The position numbers were made by a program, and so were the translations under genes. A stretch of DNA of 64,000 nucleotides from Halomonas nitroreducens (lineage in GTDB: Bacteria > Pseudomonadota > Gammaproteobacteria > Pseudomonadales > Halomonadaceae): positions 248,001 through 312,000 of the forward strand of contig NZ_RXNS01000002.1 in assembly GCF_003966155.1 (NCBI RefSeq), in the 5' to 3' direction. Within the stretch, counting starts at the first letter, position 1. Each line of letters opens with the position of its first letter. Positions 52,089 through 61,679 of this stretch are shown here, in pieces. Under the pieces are notes generated by a model that saw only the letters and a program-made list of their open reading frames with translations, was not told the origin of the DNA and made no database searches.

Positions 52089-53903
52089 ATGAGTTTCGAT
52101 TCCCGTCATTTCCTCGATACCGTCACCGAATCCCCGGGGGTCTATCGCATGCTCGACGAGCAAGGCGAGACCCTCTACGTAGGCAAGGCCCGCCGGCTCA
52201 AGGCACGCCTGGCCAGCTACTTTCGAGGCGCCCTTAACACCAAGACCCAGGCACTGGTCGCACGCATCGCTGACATCCAGGTCACGGTCACCAACAGCGA
52301 GACCGAAGCACTGCTGCTCGAGCAGACGCTGATCAAGGAGCAGCGTCCGCCCTACAACATCCTGCTGCGCGACGACAAGTCCTACCCCTTTGTCTTCGTC
52401 ACCGACCGCCACCCCTTTCCCGCACTGGAGTACAAGCGGGCCCGCGCGCGCCACGACGATGGCCGCTACCTGGGCCCCTACCCCAGCAGCGGTGCGGTCC
52501 GCGAGAGCCTCTCGCTGATGCAGAAGATATTCCGCATCCGCAACTGCGAGGACAGCGTCTTCGCCCATCGCACCCGGCCCTGCCTGCAATTCCAGATCGG
52601 CCGCTGCAGCGCCCCCTGCGTCGGCCATATCACTGAGGATGACTATCGCCGCGACCTGGAGCATGCGGTGCAGTGCCTGGAGGGCAGGAGCGAGGCGGTG
52701 ACCCGCGAGCTGACCCGGGACATGGAGGCCGCCAGCCAGGCGCTGGACTTCGAGGAGGCGGCCCGGCTACGCGATCAGATCCAGCACCTTCGCCAGCTGC
52801 AGCAGCGCCAGTTCGTCGATACCGGCGGCGGCGACGCCGACGTCTTTGCACTGGCCACGCGTCCCGGCGCCCTGTGCATCTCGGTGCTCACCGTGCGCCA
52901 GGGCCGCCTGCTCGGCGCCCGCCACCACGCCCCGAGCAACGGCCTTGACCTGGAGCCCGAGGCACTGCTCGGCGACTTCGTGAGCCAGTTCTACCTGGGC
53001 CAGAGCCGGGAGATACCCGCCGAGGTGATCACCAGCCACCCGCTCCCCGACGCCCCCCTCATCGCCCGTGCCCTGGGCGAGCGCGCCGGCAGGCGCATCC
53101 GGGTCACCGACCAGGTCCGTGGCCACCGCGCCCAGTGGCGCGAACTCGCCCGCACCAACGCCGAGCAGCAGCTGGCCGGCCAACTGGCCAGCCAGAACCA
53201 GCTCGCCAAGCGCTTCGAGGCCCTGCGCGAGGCGCTGGGCCTGGAGACCACACCGGCACGTCTGGAGTGCTTCGACATCAGCCACAGCCATGGTGAGGCA
53301 ACGGTGGCCTCCTGCGTGGTGTTCGACGCCAATGGCCCGCGCAAGTCGGACTATCGACGCTTCAACATCGAGGGCGTGGAGGCCGGCGACGACTACGCCG
53401 CCATGCGCCAGGCGCTGACCCGGCGCTTCCGCCGGCTGAAGGATGGCGAGGGGGAGCGCCCGGACCTGCTCATCGTCGATGGCGGCAAGGGACAGCTCAA
53501 CATGGCCCGGGAGGTGTTCGCCGAACTGGAGGTCAGCGGCGTGCGGCTGCTCGGCGTCGCCAAGGGCAGCACTCGCAAGGCCGGGCTGGAGACCCTGTTC
53601 ATCGAGACCGTGGACCGCAGCCTCGACCTGGACGGCACCTCGCCGGCCCTGCACCTGCTGCAGCACATCCGCGACGAGTCGCACCGCTTCGCCATCGCCG
53701 GCCATCGTGCCCGGCGCGACAAGGCCCGCCGCACGTCCACCCTGCAGGAGATCCCCGGCGTCGGCCCGCGCCGGCGCCGCGAGCTGTTGCGCTTCTTCGG
53801 CGGCTTGCAGGGGGTCAAGCAGGCCAGCCGGGAAGAACTCGCCCGGGTGCCCGGCATCAGCGCCACCCTGGCCGAGGCGATTCATCGTGCCCTGCATGGA
53901 TGA
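52089..53903 (+). CDS. uvrC: UvrC, excinuclease ABC subunit C
   Basis: A 604-residue protein. The N-terminal GIY-YIG nuclease is [32 protein letters not shown] Cys cluster follows in [31 protein letters not shown]. The UVR domain is around residue 205-235 ([20 protein letters not shown]). The RNase H-like second nuclease has [20 protein letters not shown], and the C-terminus has a double HhH ([20 protein letters not shown]). It cuts both sides of a UvrB-bound lesion in nucleotide excision repair. The gap to gacA is 60 bp. Confidence 0.97.
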   Translation: MSFDSRHFLDTVTESPGVYRMLDEQGETLYVGKARRLKARLASYFRGALNTKTQALVARIADIQVTVTNSETEALLLEQTLIKEQRPPYNILLRDDKSYPFVFVTDRHPFPALEYKRARARHDDGRYLGPYPSSGAVRESLSLMQKIFRIRNCEDSVFAHRTRPCLQFQIGRCSAPCVGHITEDDYRRDLEHAVQCLEGRSEAVTRELTRDMEAASQALDFEEAARLRDQIQHLRQLQQRQFVDTGGGDADVFALATRPGALCISVLTVRQGRLLGARHHAPSNGLDLEPEALLGDFVSQFYLGQSREIPAEVITSHPLPDAPLIARALGERAGRRIRVTDQVRGHRAQWRELARTNAEQQLAGQLASQNQLAKRFEALREALGLETTPARLECFDISHSHGEATVASCVVFDANGPRKSDYRRFNIEGVEAGDDYAAMRQALTRRFRRLKDGEGERPDLLIVDGGKGQLNMAREVFAELEVSGVRLLGVAKGSTRKAGLETLFIETVDRSLDLDGTSPALHLLQHIRDESHRFAIAGHRARRDKARRTSTLQEIPGVGPRRRRELLRFFGGLQGVKQASREELARVPGISATLAEAIHRALHG

Positions 53904-53977
53904 GGGCGGCCAAGCTGGATAGAATAGCCCGACGTCTCGGCATCCCCTCTCCATACAGGCAAGGACCGCAGCTTCCG

Positions 53978-54526
53978 ATGAACATCCCCAATATCCTGAC
54001 CCTGGCCAGAATCGTCTTCATCCCGCTGCTGGTGGTGCTGTTCTATCTGCCCGTCTCCTGGAGCATGCCGGTCGCCGCGGGGCTGTTCGCCCTGGCCTCG
54101 GTGACCGACTGGCTGGACGGCTACCTGGCCCGCCGCTGGGACCAGTCCACGCCCTTCGGCGCCTTCCTCGATCCCGTGGCCGACAAGCTGATGGTCGCCG
54201 TGGCCCTGGCTCTGCTCATCGAACGCTACGACGCCAGCTGGCTGACCCTGCCGGCGCTGGTCATCATTGGCCGCGAGATCGTCATCTCGGCACTCCGCGA
54301 GTGGATGGCCGAGATGGGCAAGCGCGGCACGGTGGCGGTGTCCTGGATCGGCAAGTTCAAGACCAGCCTGCAGATGATCGCCCTGCTGCTGCTGCTGGCC
54401 TTTGCCCCGGGCACGCCCATCGCCATGCTCGGGGTCGCGACTCTCTATGTGGCCGCGCTGCTGACGCTGTGGTCGATGATCGACTACCTGCGCGCCGCCT
54501 GGCCGCACCTGAGCCGCTCGATGTAA
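53978..54526 (+). CDS. pgsA: PgsA, CDP-diacylglycerol-glycerol-3-phosphate 3-phosphatidyltransferase
   Basis: A 182-residue membrane enzyme. The CDP-alcohol phosphotransferase motif runs from Asp47-Gly48 through Ala51-Arg52 and Gly61 to Asp65 and Asp69 (DGYLARR...[10 protein letters not shown]). Four to five hydrophobic helices follow. It makes phosphatidylglycerol phosphate. It starts at [12 protein letters not shown], the family N-terminus, 74 bases after uvrC; uvrC-pgsA-tRNA is a common gammaproteobacterial order. Confidence 0.96.
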   Translation: MNIPNILTLARIVFIPLLVVLFYLPVSWSMPVAAGLFALASVTDWLDGYLARRWDQSTPFGAFLDPVADKLMVAVALALLIERYDASWLTLPALVIIGREIVISALREWMAEMGKRGTVAVSWIGKFKTSLQMIALLLLLAFAPGTPIAMLGVATLYVAALLTLWSMIDYLRAAWPHLSRSM

Positions 54527-54546
54527 CACCCGGCCGAGAAAAGCGT

Positions 54547-54574
54547 TTGACAGTCACCAACTTATCCGTATAAT
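54547..54574 (+). promoter_or_regulatory. Consensus sigma-70 promoter of the tRNA-Gly-Cys-Leu operon
   Basis: TTGACA (54547-54552) and TATAAT (54569-54574), both perfect, are spaced 16 bp. The -10 box ends 15 bases before tRNA-Gly. A GC-rich discriminator (GCGTCC) follows, as in stringently controlled stable-RNA promoters. Confidence 0.9.
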
Positions 54575-54589
54575 GCGTCCTCGAGTCAG

Positions 54590-54664
54590 GCGGGAATAGC
54601 TCAGTGGTAGAGCATCGCCTTGCCAAGGCGAGGGTCGCGAGTTCGAATCTCGTTTCCCGCTCCA
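54590..54664 (+). tRNA. tRNA-Gly(GCC)
   Basis: A 75-nt cloverleaf: acceptor GCGGGAA/TTCCCGC, anticodon loop TTGCCAA (GCC), T-loop TTCGAAT, CCA encoded. First gene of a three-tRNA operon. Confidence 0.97.
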
Positions 54665-54692
54665 TTCCATACATGAATGGCTTGACTCCCGA

Positions 54693-54766
54693 GGCTGGAT
54701 GGCAGAGTGGTTATGCAGCGGACTGCAACTCCGTGTACGCCGGTTCGATTCCGACTCCAGCCTCCA
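54693..54766 (+). tRNA. tRNA-Cys(GCA)
   Basis: A 74-nt cloverleaf: acceptor GGCTGGA/TCCAGCC, anticodon loop CTGCAAC (GCA), T-loop TTCGATT, CCA encoded. Second gene of the operon, as commonly found after pgsA in Gammaproteobacteria. Confidence 0.97.
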
Positions 54767-54795
54767 TCTTTCCTATAGCTGCCCGCTCGAACCCC

Positions 54796-54882
54796 GCCCG
54801 GATGGCGAAATTGGTAGACGCAAGGGACTTAAAATCCCTCGGTGGCAACACCGTGCCGGTTCGAGCCCGGCTCCGGGCACCA
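54796..54882 (+). tRNA. tRNA-Leu(TAA)
   Basis: An 87-nt class II tRNA with a long variable arm (CGGTGGCAACACCG). Acceptor GCCCGGA/TCCGGGC, anticodon loop CTTAAAA (TAA), T-loop TTCGAGC, CCA encoded. Confidence 0.97.
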
Positions 54883-54941
54883 TACCGCAGTCAGCATTTC
54901 GACTTGTCTTGAGCCCGGCTCATCGAACGGGGCGTCGCTTC

Positions 54942-56102
54942 ATGATCCTGGCGCGTCTGCGCGATCCGTACTTCAGCCATCGTCACCGTCGCAAGCTGCA
55001 CGTCCTGCGTGTCGCCCTCGCCCTGTGCGTGACCTACGCCGTCACCGAACTCTTCGCCATCCAGCACAGCGGCTGGGCCCTGGTCAGCACCGTGATGGTG
55101 ATGGGCAACCTGCCGCATATCGGCGGCGTGCTCGACAAGGGCCGCCAGCGCCTGCTGGGCACCCTGCTCGGGGCCGCCTGGGGGCTGCTGCTGATCGCCG
55201 CCGCCCCCCTTCCCTGGTCCGGCCTGGTGCCGCTGGGGACCCTGCTGGCCATCGCACTGGGCACCTGGATGACCTTCGGCAAGCGCTACGGCTACGGCGG
55301 CCTGATGTTCGCCATCAGCCTGCTGCTGGTGGTCGGCGACGGCAACCAGGATCTGGGCGTGGCGCTGTGGCGCAGCTTCGACGTCCTGCTCGGCACGCTG
55401 ATCGGCATCGCAGTGACCGTGGCGGTGCTGCCCCACAAGGCCACCGACATGCTGCGCTTCATGCTGGCCGATAACCTGGATCGCATGGCGCGCCTCTACC
55501 ATGCCCACACCTCGGCCACCTCGGCACCGGACCTGGATACCCGCGAACTGCTCAAGGCCTGCAGCGGCCTGCTGGTCAAGCAGCGCGGCATGGTCGACGC
55601 CATCCACCGCGAGGGGCGGCTGCGTCGCGGCGAGCTCGACGACATCATCTCCTTGCAGCGACGCATGCTCTCGACCATCGAGCTGCTGCTGGAGACCCAC
55701 TGGAATACCCGCGCCGGCCATGACCGGATCGATGCCATGGGCGGCCTTCGCGATCAGCAGCATATCCTGGCCCGGGAGATCGGCACCCTGGCCTTCCAGG
55801 TACGCACCGGACATGCCATCGAAGTGCGCGTCGCGCCCTTCGACCTGCAGCGCCACGCCGGCCTGGCCGCCGATGCCCAGGCGGAGGACGGCCGCGCACT
55901 GTTCAGCCCCAGTGGCTATTTGTGGCTCAACCGGGAACTCGCTCGCCTGACCGGCGAGCTGATCGAGCGGCTGAGCGACCTGGAGCGCCTGCCCAGCCAG
56001 CGCCTTCGCCGGCGCGCCTCGCGCAACGGTCTTCTCGACCGCCCCGCCGGCGAACGGCCGGCCCACCAACAAGGACAGCCAGATGACGGACAGCAAGCAT
56101 GA
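54942..56102 (+). CDS. FUSC-family membrane protein (YccS/aromatic acid exporter-like)
   Basis: A 386-residue protein. The N-terminal half (about residues 20-165) has five to six hydrophobic segments of the FUSC type (LRVALALCVTYAVTELF, WALVSTVMVMGNLPHIGGVLDKGRQRLLGTLLGA, SFDVLLGTLIGIAVTVAVLPHKA). The C-terminal half is soluble and helical. Relatives export aromatic carboxylic acids or fusaric acid. The start at 54942 lies after the tRNA operon. Its end overlaps nadB by 20 bases. The substrate is unknown. Confidence 0.8.
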   Translation: MILARLRDPYFSHRHRRKLHVLRVALALCVTYAVTELFAIQHSGWALVSTVMVMGNLPHIGGVLDKGRQRLLGTLLGAAWGLLLIAAAPLPWSGLVPLGTLLAIALGTWMTFGKRYGYGGLMFAISLLLVVGDGNQDLGVALWRSFDVLLGTLIGIAVTVAVLPHKATDMLRFMLADNLDRMARLYHAHTSATSAPDLDTRELLKACSGLLVKQRGMVDAIHREGRLRRGELDDIISLQRRMLSTIELLLETHWNTRAGHDRIDAMGGLRDQQHILAREIGTLAFQVRTGHAIEVRVAPFDLQRHAGLAADAQAEDGRALFSPSGYLWLNRELARLTGELIERLSDLERLPSQRLRRRASRNGLLDRPAGERPAHQQGQPDDGQQA

Positions 56103-57663
56103 GGTGCTGATCATCGGCGGCGGTATCGCCGGCCTGGTGTTGGCCCTGGAGGTCGCCGACCGGCGACGCGTGACCCTGCTGCAGCCCGCCCGGGACGAAC
56201 AGGGCGCGAGCCGCTGGGCCCAGGGCGGGATCGCCGCGGTACTCTCGCCCCAGGATGACGTGGAGGCCCATGTCGCCGACACCCTGGTGGCGGGTGACGG
56301 ACTCTGCGACGAGGCCGCGGTGCGCTTCACCGTGGAGCAGGGCCCCGCGGCCATCGGCTGGCTGCTGTCACTGGGCGTGCCCTTCACCCCGGACCCCGAC
56401 CCCCAGGCGGGCTATCCCTACCACCTGACCCGGGAAGGCGGCCACGGGGCGCGGCGCATCATCCATGCCGACGACGCCACCGGACGGGCCGTGGTCGAGA
56501 CCCTGATGGCCCACGTGCAGGCCCATCCCGCCATCACTCTGCGCACCGACCTGACGGCCATCGGACTGATCGGCGACAGCGCCGGCCACTGCCGCGGCGC
56601 GCGCTGCCTGGACGAGGATGGCCAGCTGCACCGTCTGCTGGCGGCGGACACGGTGCTGGCCACCGGCGGGGCCAGCGGCCTGTATCGGCATACCACTAGT
56701 CCCCGACCGGCCAGCGGCGAGGGCATGATGATGGCCGCCGAGCTGGGCGCCGAGCTGATGAACCTCGAGTTCCAGCAGTTCCACCCCACCTGCCTCTATG
56801 ACCCCGAGGGCTCGCCCTTCCTGATCAGCGAGGCGGTGCGCGGCGAGGGCGGCCTGCTGCTCAATGCCCAGGGTGAGCGCTTCATGCCGAGGGTGGACTC
56901 CCGCGCCGAGCTGGCGCCTCGCGACGTTGTCGCCCGGGCCATCGACGCCGAGATGCAGCGCACCGGCACCGATCACGTGCACCTCGACATCCGTCACCTC
57001 GGCGAGGCGGCGATTCGCCACCACTTCCCCACCATTCACGCCCACTGCGCCGCCCGGGGGCTGGATATCGCGCACATGCCGATTCCGGTGGTCCCGGCGG
57101 CCCACTACAGCTGTGGCGGGGTCACCACCAACCTGGAAGGCACCACCACCGTGCCGCGTCTCCACGCCATCGGCGAGGTCGCCTGCACCGGCCTGCACGG
57201 CGCCAATCGCATGGCCAGCAACTCGCTGCTGGAATGCCTGGCCTTTGCCCGTAGCTGTGGCCGGCGCCTGCGTCACGCCCCGCCGGCCGGCGACGCCCCC
57301 CTGGTGGCCTGGCAGTCCGGCCGGCGGCCAATCCCTCGGCAGGAGATCGCCGCCCTGCGCGATGAAATGCGCCGCATCATGAGCGCCCGGGTCGCCATCG
57401 TGCGCCGGGATGCCGGCCTCGATGAGGCTGCCAGCGTGCTGGCAGACCTGGCCGCCCGACTGGCACCGCGCCTGCCCGAGGCCGCGCCGGACGTGGAGCT
57501 GGCGAGCCTGTGGCACGCCCTTCGCCTGGCCCGGCTCACCGTGGCCTGCGCCCGAGCACGCCGGGAGTCACGGGGCCTGCACTTCAACCCCGACTGCCCG
57601 GTCCACGGCGACCCATCGCCCCAGCCCTCACGCATCCATCTCGGCGCCCTGGCCGGAGGCTGA
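56083..57663 (+). CDS. nadB: NadB, L-aspartate oxidase
   Basis: A 526-residue FAD enzyme of the succinate dehydrogenase/fumarate reductase family. FAD binding is in VLIIGGGIAGLVLALEVADRR. Substrate and FAD motifs are SRWAQGGIAAVL, HTTSPRPASGEG, FQQFHPTCLY and HYSCGGVTTNLEG...LHAIGEVACTGLHGANRMASNSLLE. It oxidises aspartate to iminoaspartate, the first step of NAD synthesis. It begins inside the end of the FUSC gene. Length is normal. Confidence 0.95.
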   Translation: MTDSKHEVLIIGGGIAGLVLALEVADRRRVTLLQPARDEQGASRWAQGGIAAVLSPQDDVEAHVADTLVAGDGLCDEAAVRFTVEQGPAAIGWLLSLGVPFTPDPDPQAGYPYHLTREGGHGARRIIHADDATGRAVVETLMAHVQAHPAITLRTDLTAIGLIGDSAGHCRGARCLDEDGQLHRLLAADTVLATGGASGLYRHTTSPRPASGEGMMMAAELGAELMNLEFQQFHPTCLYDPEGSPFLISEAVRGEGGLLLNAQGERFMPRVDSRAELAPRDVVARAIDAEMQRTGTDHVHLDIRHLGEAAIRHHFPTIHAHCAARGLDIAHMPIPVVPAAHYSCGGVTTNLEGTTTVPRLHAIGEVACTGLHGANRMASNSLLECLAFARSCGRRLRHAPPAGDAPLVAWQSGRRPIPRQEIAALRDEMRRIMSARVAIVRRDAGLDEAASVLADLAARLAPRLPEAAPDVELASLWHALRLARLTVACARARRESRGLHFNPDCPVHGDPSPQPSRIHLGALAGG

Positions 57664-57738
57664 TGGCCGGGCATACGCTACCACCCACCGGCACACCTGC
57701 GGGCGGTCATTGATGGCAATCGCCAGGGAGCCGCAGCG

Positions 57739-58137
57739 TCAGGGCAGGGCCACCAGCCAGCGTCGCAGGACACGACGGGAGGCGGCGTCGCTGCTGTCGG
57801 GCCAGACCCACAGCCGGCGTCCATCGAGGCGCAGCCCCACCAGCCAGGGCCCCAGGTAATCGCAGTCCAGCCGCACCGACTGCCAGTCGGTCGCGCCGCG
57901 CGGCCGCCAGGCCCAGTCCGGGGCTGCCGACGGGCGCGGCGTGACCCGCAAGGTCCCGGCCAGACGGCGCCGCGCGACATCCCACAGCACGGCGCCCATC
58001 ACCAACGCTGCCGACACGGCCATCCAGCGGGGCGCCTGATCGGCCAGCAGCGCGACCACGCCCAGGGCCAGCAGGCCATGGACGAGCAGCGCCAGCCTAG
58101 AGGGTGCGATAGTGATCGTTGTCGGTGGTCTCGGCAT
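57739..58137 (-). CDS. ygfX: YgfX-like (CptA) membrane protein
   Basis: A 132-residue protein with two N-terminal hydrophobic segments (about 10-55) and a Trp-rich soluble part (DWAWRPRGATDWQSVRL, YLGPWLVGLRLDGRRLWVWPDS). It overlaps the 3' end of sdhE by 41 bases, the arrangement of the enterobacterial sdhE-ygfX pair. YgfX/CptA has been described as a toxin-like inhibitor of cytoskeletal proteins and as an SdhE partner. The assignment rests on context and general shape. Confidence 0.7.
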   Translation of the reverse strand: MPRPPTTITIAPSRLALLVHGLLALGVVALLADQAPRWMAVSAALVMGAVLWDVARRRLAGTLRVTPRPSAAPDWAWRPRGATDWQSVRLDCDYLGPWLVGLRLDGRRLWVWPDSSDAASRRVLRRWLVALP

Positions 58138-58390
58138 GCTCGACGATCATCTGGACGATGCGCCGCCGGGTCGGCTCTTCCGGCCATTCGCGGCGCATCA
58201 GCCAGGCGAAGAGGTCCTGGTCCTCCTCGGTGATGAGGTCGCGATAGGCAGCCTGGTCGCTCTCGCCCAGGTCGTCGTAGCGCTGTTCAAGGAAGGGAAT
58301 CAGCAGCAGGTCGAGTTCCCACATGCCGCGACGGGAGTGCCAGTAGAGGCGCTTGCGCAGGGCAGCGCCGGCAGACGAATCGTCGTTCAA
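58097..58390 (-). CDS. sdhE: SdhE (CptB), flavinylation factor for succinate dehydrogenase
   Basis: A 97-residue helical protein with the conserved RGxxE motif (RGMWE, residues 21-25) in RLYWHSRRGMWELDLLL, and DLFAWLM and NDHYRTL near the end. It delivers or stabilises FAD on SdhA. There is no suitable ATG; a TTG at 58390 with GAGG six bases upstream gives the normal family length. It overlaps ygfX downstream and is divergent from ihfB. Confidence 0.88.
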   Translation of the reverse strand: MNDDSSAGAALRKRLYWHSRRGMWELDLLLIPFLEQRYDDLGESDQAAYRDLITEEDQDLFAWLMRREWPEEPTRRRIVQMIVEHAETTDNDHYRTL

Positions 58391-58590
58391 GGTCGGCCTC
58401 GTCGGATCCGGTGAGTGTGGCGACAGTATACCCGAGGGGCCACGCTGCCGGCACCCGCCGTCTGCGCCGGGGCCCCGCCTGGGGCAAAGGTCGTAGTGCG
58501 TTGTTTTATCGAGAGTTGCACAGTATGCTTTGAGTAAATAATCGCCCTCGGTAGCACGCCGACCCAGGCAGGACCGCACGGAGAGAACCG

Positions 58591-58887
58591 ATGACCAAGT
58601 CCGAACTGATCGAGCAGATTGCCATGCGACAGCCGGAGCTGTCGGTCAAGGAAGTCGAAGCCGCCGTGCGCCTGATCCTCGACGACATCACCGACACCCT
58701 GGCGGAAGGCGGCCGCGTGGAGATCCGCGGCTTCGGCAGTTTCTCGCTGCACTATCGGGAGCCACGGGTCGGCCGTAACCCCAAGACCGGCGAACCGGTC
58801 GCACTGGACGGCAAGTTCGTGCCACACTTCAAGCCCGGCAAGGAACTGCGCGAACAGGTAGACGCCAGCCGCGCGCTCGGCTACTGA
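58591..58887 (+). CDS. ihfB: IhfB, integration host factor beta subunit
   Basis: A 98-residue HU/IHF-family protein starting [11 protein letters not shown]. The DNA-bending arm is in [46 protein letters not shown], as in IHF-beta. It forms a heterodimer with IhfA. It is followed by lapA and lapB as in other Gammaproteobacteria. The rpsA gene that usually precedes ihfB is not here; sdhE stands divergent instead. Confidence 0.95.
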   Translation: MTKSELIEQIAMRQPELSVKEVEAAVRLILDDITDTLAEGGRVEIRGFGSFSLHYREPRVGRNPKTGEPVALDGKFVPHFKPGKELREQVDASRALGY

Positions 58888-58937
58888 CGAGCGGCCTCGC
58901 CCCCCCACTCTACTCAACACGACATGGGAACAAGCAC

Positions 58938-59243
58938 ATGCGTTGGCTAAAAGGCCTGATCATGGCCATCATCCTGCTGGCGGTGCTGCTGATCGGCATC
59001 CTGTTTGCCGTCAACAACCAGCAGGCCCTGCCCCTCAACCTGATCTGGATCGAGTTGCCGGCGGCCTCGCTCTCCGTCTGGCTTCTGGCCTCCCTGGCCG
59101 TGGGCGTCTTCCTGGGCATGCTCGCCATGAGCGGCGTCTACCTGCGCCTGCGCACCTTGCTGACCCGCGCCCAGCGCCACAACCAGCAGCAGCGCAAGGA
59201 ACTGGACAAGCTGCGTATCCAGGAGATGAAGGAACTCCCCTAG
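58938..59243 (+). CDS. lapA: LapA, inner-membrane protein of LPS assembly (DUF1049)
   Basis: A 101-residue protein with two transmembrane helices (about 5-25 and 43-66) and a cytoplasmic coiled-coil tail (RLRTLLTRAQRHNQQQRKELDKLRIQEM). NNQQALPLNLIWIELP between the helices is typical of the family. It is co-transcribed with lapB, whose start is one base after its stop. It works with LapB to adjust LpxC levels. Confidence 0.9.
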   Translation: MRWLKGLIMAIILLAVLLIGILFAVNNQQALPLNLIWIELPAASLSVWLLASLAVGVFLGMLAMSGVYLRLRTLLTRAQRHNQQQRKELDKLRIQEMKELP

Positions 59244-59244
59244 A

Positions 59245-60429
59245 ATGCGCGATGCTCTGCTGCTGGCCCTGTTGTTGGCAGCGGTCGCCATCGGCTGGTG
59301 GCTGGGCCGCCGCGAACGCCGAAGCCCTGGCACCCCTGCCACCTCCCCTGGCCTGGCCCGCGATTACTTCGTGGGCCTCAACTATCTGCTCAATGACCAG
59401 CAGGATCGCGCCATCGAGACCTTCGTCGGCGCCCTGGAAGTCAACAGCGATACCATCGAGACCCATATCGCCCTGGGCAACCTCTTCCGCTCCCGCGGCG
59501 AGGCCGATCGTGCAGTGAAGATCCATCAGAACCTTCTTGCCCGCCCCACCCTCACCGGCGATCAGGGGGAACGGGTCCAGCTGGAGCTCTCCCGGGACTT
59601 CCTCCACCTGGGGCTGCTCGACCGAGCCGAGCGCCTGCTCCAGGGGCTGGTCAAGGATGGCCAGGACGACGAGCTGCGCCTGTCAGCCCGGCGCCTGCTG
59701 GTCGACCTTCTCGAGCGGGAAGGGGAATGGCAGGCGGCCCTGGATGTGGCCCTGCCCAACCTGGTCCGGCAGCATGACGACATCCGTCGTGCCGCGGCCC
59801 ACTGGCTGTGCGAGCTGGCCGACCAGGAACGTCGCTCGGCCAGTCCGGTGCTGGCCCGCCGCCATCTCAAGCAGGCGCTGACCACCGATGCCCGCTGCGT
59901 GCGGGCCAACCTGCTGCTGGCCGAGATGGCCCTCGATACCGGCCAGTACCGCCAGTCCATCCGCCTGCTGAAGCGCATCCCCGACCAGGACAAGACCTTC
60001 ATTCCCAGCATGCTCGAGCCGCTGAGTCGCGCCTACCGGCTGCTGGACGACGAGGCCGGCCTGATCCAGTATCTCGAGGAACTGCTCGAGACGACCCCCT
60101 ATACCAGTGTGATCATCCTGCTGGCCGAGACCCTGCGCCGGCATGATGGCGACGCCCGCGCCGCCCATGAGCTGGTCGCCCGCCAGCTCAACCGGGAGCC
60201 GAGCCTGGGTGCGGTGGACTACCTGATCCGCCTCTACCTGCGGGACGCCCCCGGCGGCGACGACGAGCGCATCGAGCTGCTGCAGCGCCACACCCAGACC
60301 CTGCTGAAGTCCCTGCCCCGCCACCGCTGTCGCCGTTGTGGCTTCAGCGGCGAACACCTGCACTGGCGGTGCCCCCGCTGTCGCAGCTGGGGGACCACCA
60401 AGCCGATCACCGGGATCGAGGGCGAGTAG
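59245..60429 (+). CDS. lapB: LapB (YciM), LPS assembly TPR protein with rubredoxin-like end
   Basis: A 394-residue protein: an N-terminal membrane helix (about 3-21), an array of TPR-like helical repeats (about 38-340), and a C-terminal metal-binding knuckle with Cys362, Cys365, Cys376 and Cys379 (CRRCG, CPRC). It recruits the FtsH protease to LpxC and so balances LPS and phospholipid synthesis. Length and gene order (ihfB-lapA-lapB) agree with the family. Confidence 0.94.
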   Translation: MRDALLLALLLAAVAIGWWLGRRERRSPGTPATSPGLARDYFVGLNYLLNDQQDRAIETFVGALEVNSDTIETHIALGNLFRSRGEADRAVKIHQNLLARPTLTGDQGERVQLELSRDFLHLGLLDRAERLLQGLVKDGQDDELRLSARRLLVDLLEREGEWQAALDVALPNLVRQHDDIRRAAAHWLCELADQERRSASPVLARRHLKQALTTDARCVRANLLLAEMALDTGQYRQSIRLLKRIPDQDKTFIPSMLEPLSRAYRLLDDEAGLIQYLEELLETTPYTSVIILLAETLRRHDGDARAAHELVARQLNREPSLGAVDYLIRLYLRDAPGGDDERIELLQRHTQTLLKSLPRHRCRRCGFSGEHLHWRCPRCRSWGTTKPITGIEGE

Positions 60430-60432
60430 GCA

Positions 60433-61134
60433 TCAGTCGGCGGCGAGCTCGCTCTCGATGGCGGTCAGGGCAGCCATGGGATCATCGGCTCGAGTCACCG
60501 GCCGCCCCACCACCAGGTGAGTACTACCGGCGGTCATCGCCGCGGCAGGCGTCATGATGCGCCGCTGGTCGCCGGCGTCGGCCGTGGCCGGCCGGATGCC
60601 CGGGGTCACCTTGAGGAAGCGGTCACCGCACAGCGCGCGCAGCCGCTCGGCTTCCTGTGCCGAGCAGACCACCCCGTCCATGCCGCTGTCCCGGGCCAGC
60701 ACGGCCAGTCGCTCCACCTGCTCGGCAGGCGTCGCCGACACCCCGACCTCGGCCAGATCCTCGGCCTCCATGCTGGTCAGCACCGTCACCGCAATCAGCT
60801 GAGTGGCCAGGCCATGCTGCTCCAGGCGCGTGCGGGCGGCCTCCATCATTCGACGCCCCCCGCCGGCATGCACATTGACCATCCATACGCCCTGCTCGGC
60901 AGCCGCCTGCACGGCCCCGGCCACAGTGTTGGGGATGTCGTGGAACTTGAGGTCCAGGAAGACCTCGAAGCCGCGCCCATGCAGCGCCTCGAGCACGTCC
61001 GGTCCGCTGCGGGTGAACAGCTCCTTGCCCACCTTCAGTCGGCAGCGCGCCGGATCCAGGCGATCGGCCATGCACAGGGCGGCATCCAGAGAGGTGTAGT
61101 CGAGGGCAATGATCAGGGGTGACGCGGTGGGCAC
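60433..61134 (-). CDS. pyrF: PyrF, orotidine-5'-phosphate decarboxylase
   Basis: A 233-residue TIM barrel. The catalytic Asp61-x-Lys63 and Asp66 are in [12 protein letters not shown], with the N-terminal substrate part [12 protein letters not shown] and the late phosphate loop VTPGIRP...[12 protein letters not shown]. It makes UMP. It is convergent with lapB, only 3 bases apart. In enterobacteria pyrF is co-directional after lapB, so the strand is inverted here. Confidence 0.95.
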   Translation of the reverse strand: MPTASPLIIALDYTSLDAALCMADRLDPARCRLKVGKELFTRSGPDVLEALHGRGFEVFLDLKFHDIPNTVAGAVQAAAEQGVWMVNVHAGGGRRMMEAARTRLEQHGLATQLIAVTVLTSMEAEDLAEVGVSATPAEQVERLAVLARDSGMDGVVCSAQEAERLRALCGDRFLKVTPGIRPATADAGDQRRIMTPAAAMTAGSTHLVVGRPVTRADDPMAALTAIESELAAD

Positions 61135-61331
61135 GGGCGGGCTCCTGCGAGATGAATGATCCGGTGCAGTATATCAGTCATGCCCGACACCGCATGTGGC
61201 GGATGTCCTCTCCGCGACGTCGCCGACGCCTGACAGCGGGCGAAGGCGAAGGCTGACCCTCGCCATGGGCTGGCGGCACTAGCTTGAAAGCAGGCAGCTC
61301 GCCTGCTCGACCACACCCGACGAACCGTCAC

Positions 61332-61622
61332 ATGGAGCTCGGTATGCCAAGCACACTCAAGGAATGTCTCGCCCCCCTCGCCCTGGTCCTGCTGCTGGGC
61401 CTGGCCGCCCCCGCCCTGGCGCAGGAAATGGCGCCGGTAAACGTCAACACTGCCGATGCCGCGCTGCTCGCCGAGCTACCCGGGATCGGCGAGATCAAGG
61501 CCGCCGCCATCGTCGAGGAGCGCCAGGCCAATGGCGACTTCAGCTCGGCCGAGGACCTGACCCGGGTCGATGGCATCGGCGAGTCCACCGTCGATGCCCT
61601 CGCCGACCAGGTCAGCTTCTAG
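61332..61622 (+). CDS. ComEA-like exported helix-hairpin-helix protein
   Basis: A 96-residue protein with a signal peptide (LAPLALVLLLGLAAPALAQ) and one double HhH domain: NVNTADAALLAELPGIGEIKAAAIVEERQ and AEDLTRVDGIGESTVDALADQ. Such proteins bind DNA in the periplasm during natural transformation, though many single-gene copies have unknown roles. A second in-frame ATG lies at 61344. It is divergent from pyrF. Confidence 0.85.
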   Translation: MELGMPSTLKECLAPLALVLLLGLAAPALAQEMAPVNVNTADAALLAELPGIGEIKAAAIVEERQANGDFSSAEDLTRVDGIGESTVDALADQVSF

Positions 61623-61628
61623 GCTGCC

Positions 61629-61654
61629 GGCCACCGGGCCGCATCCCGGTGGCC
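61629..61654. terminator. Bidirectional terminator hairpin
   Basis: A perfect 10-bp stem, GGCCACCGGG and CCCGGTGGCC, with a 6-base loop lies between the convergent ComEA-like and SDR genes, followed by a C-rich run rather than T. Confidence 0.6.
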
Positions 61655-61679
61655 TCCCCCCCTACGGGGCCGCCCTCGC

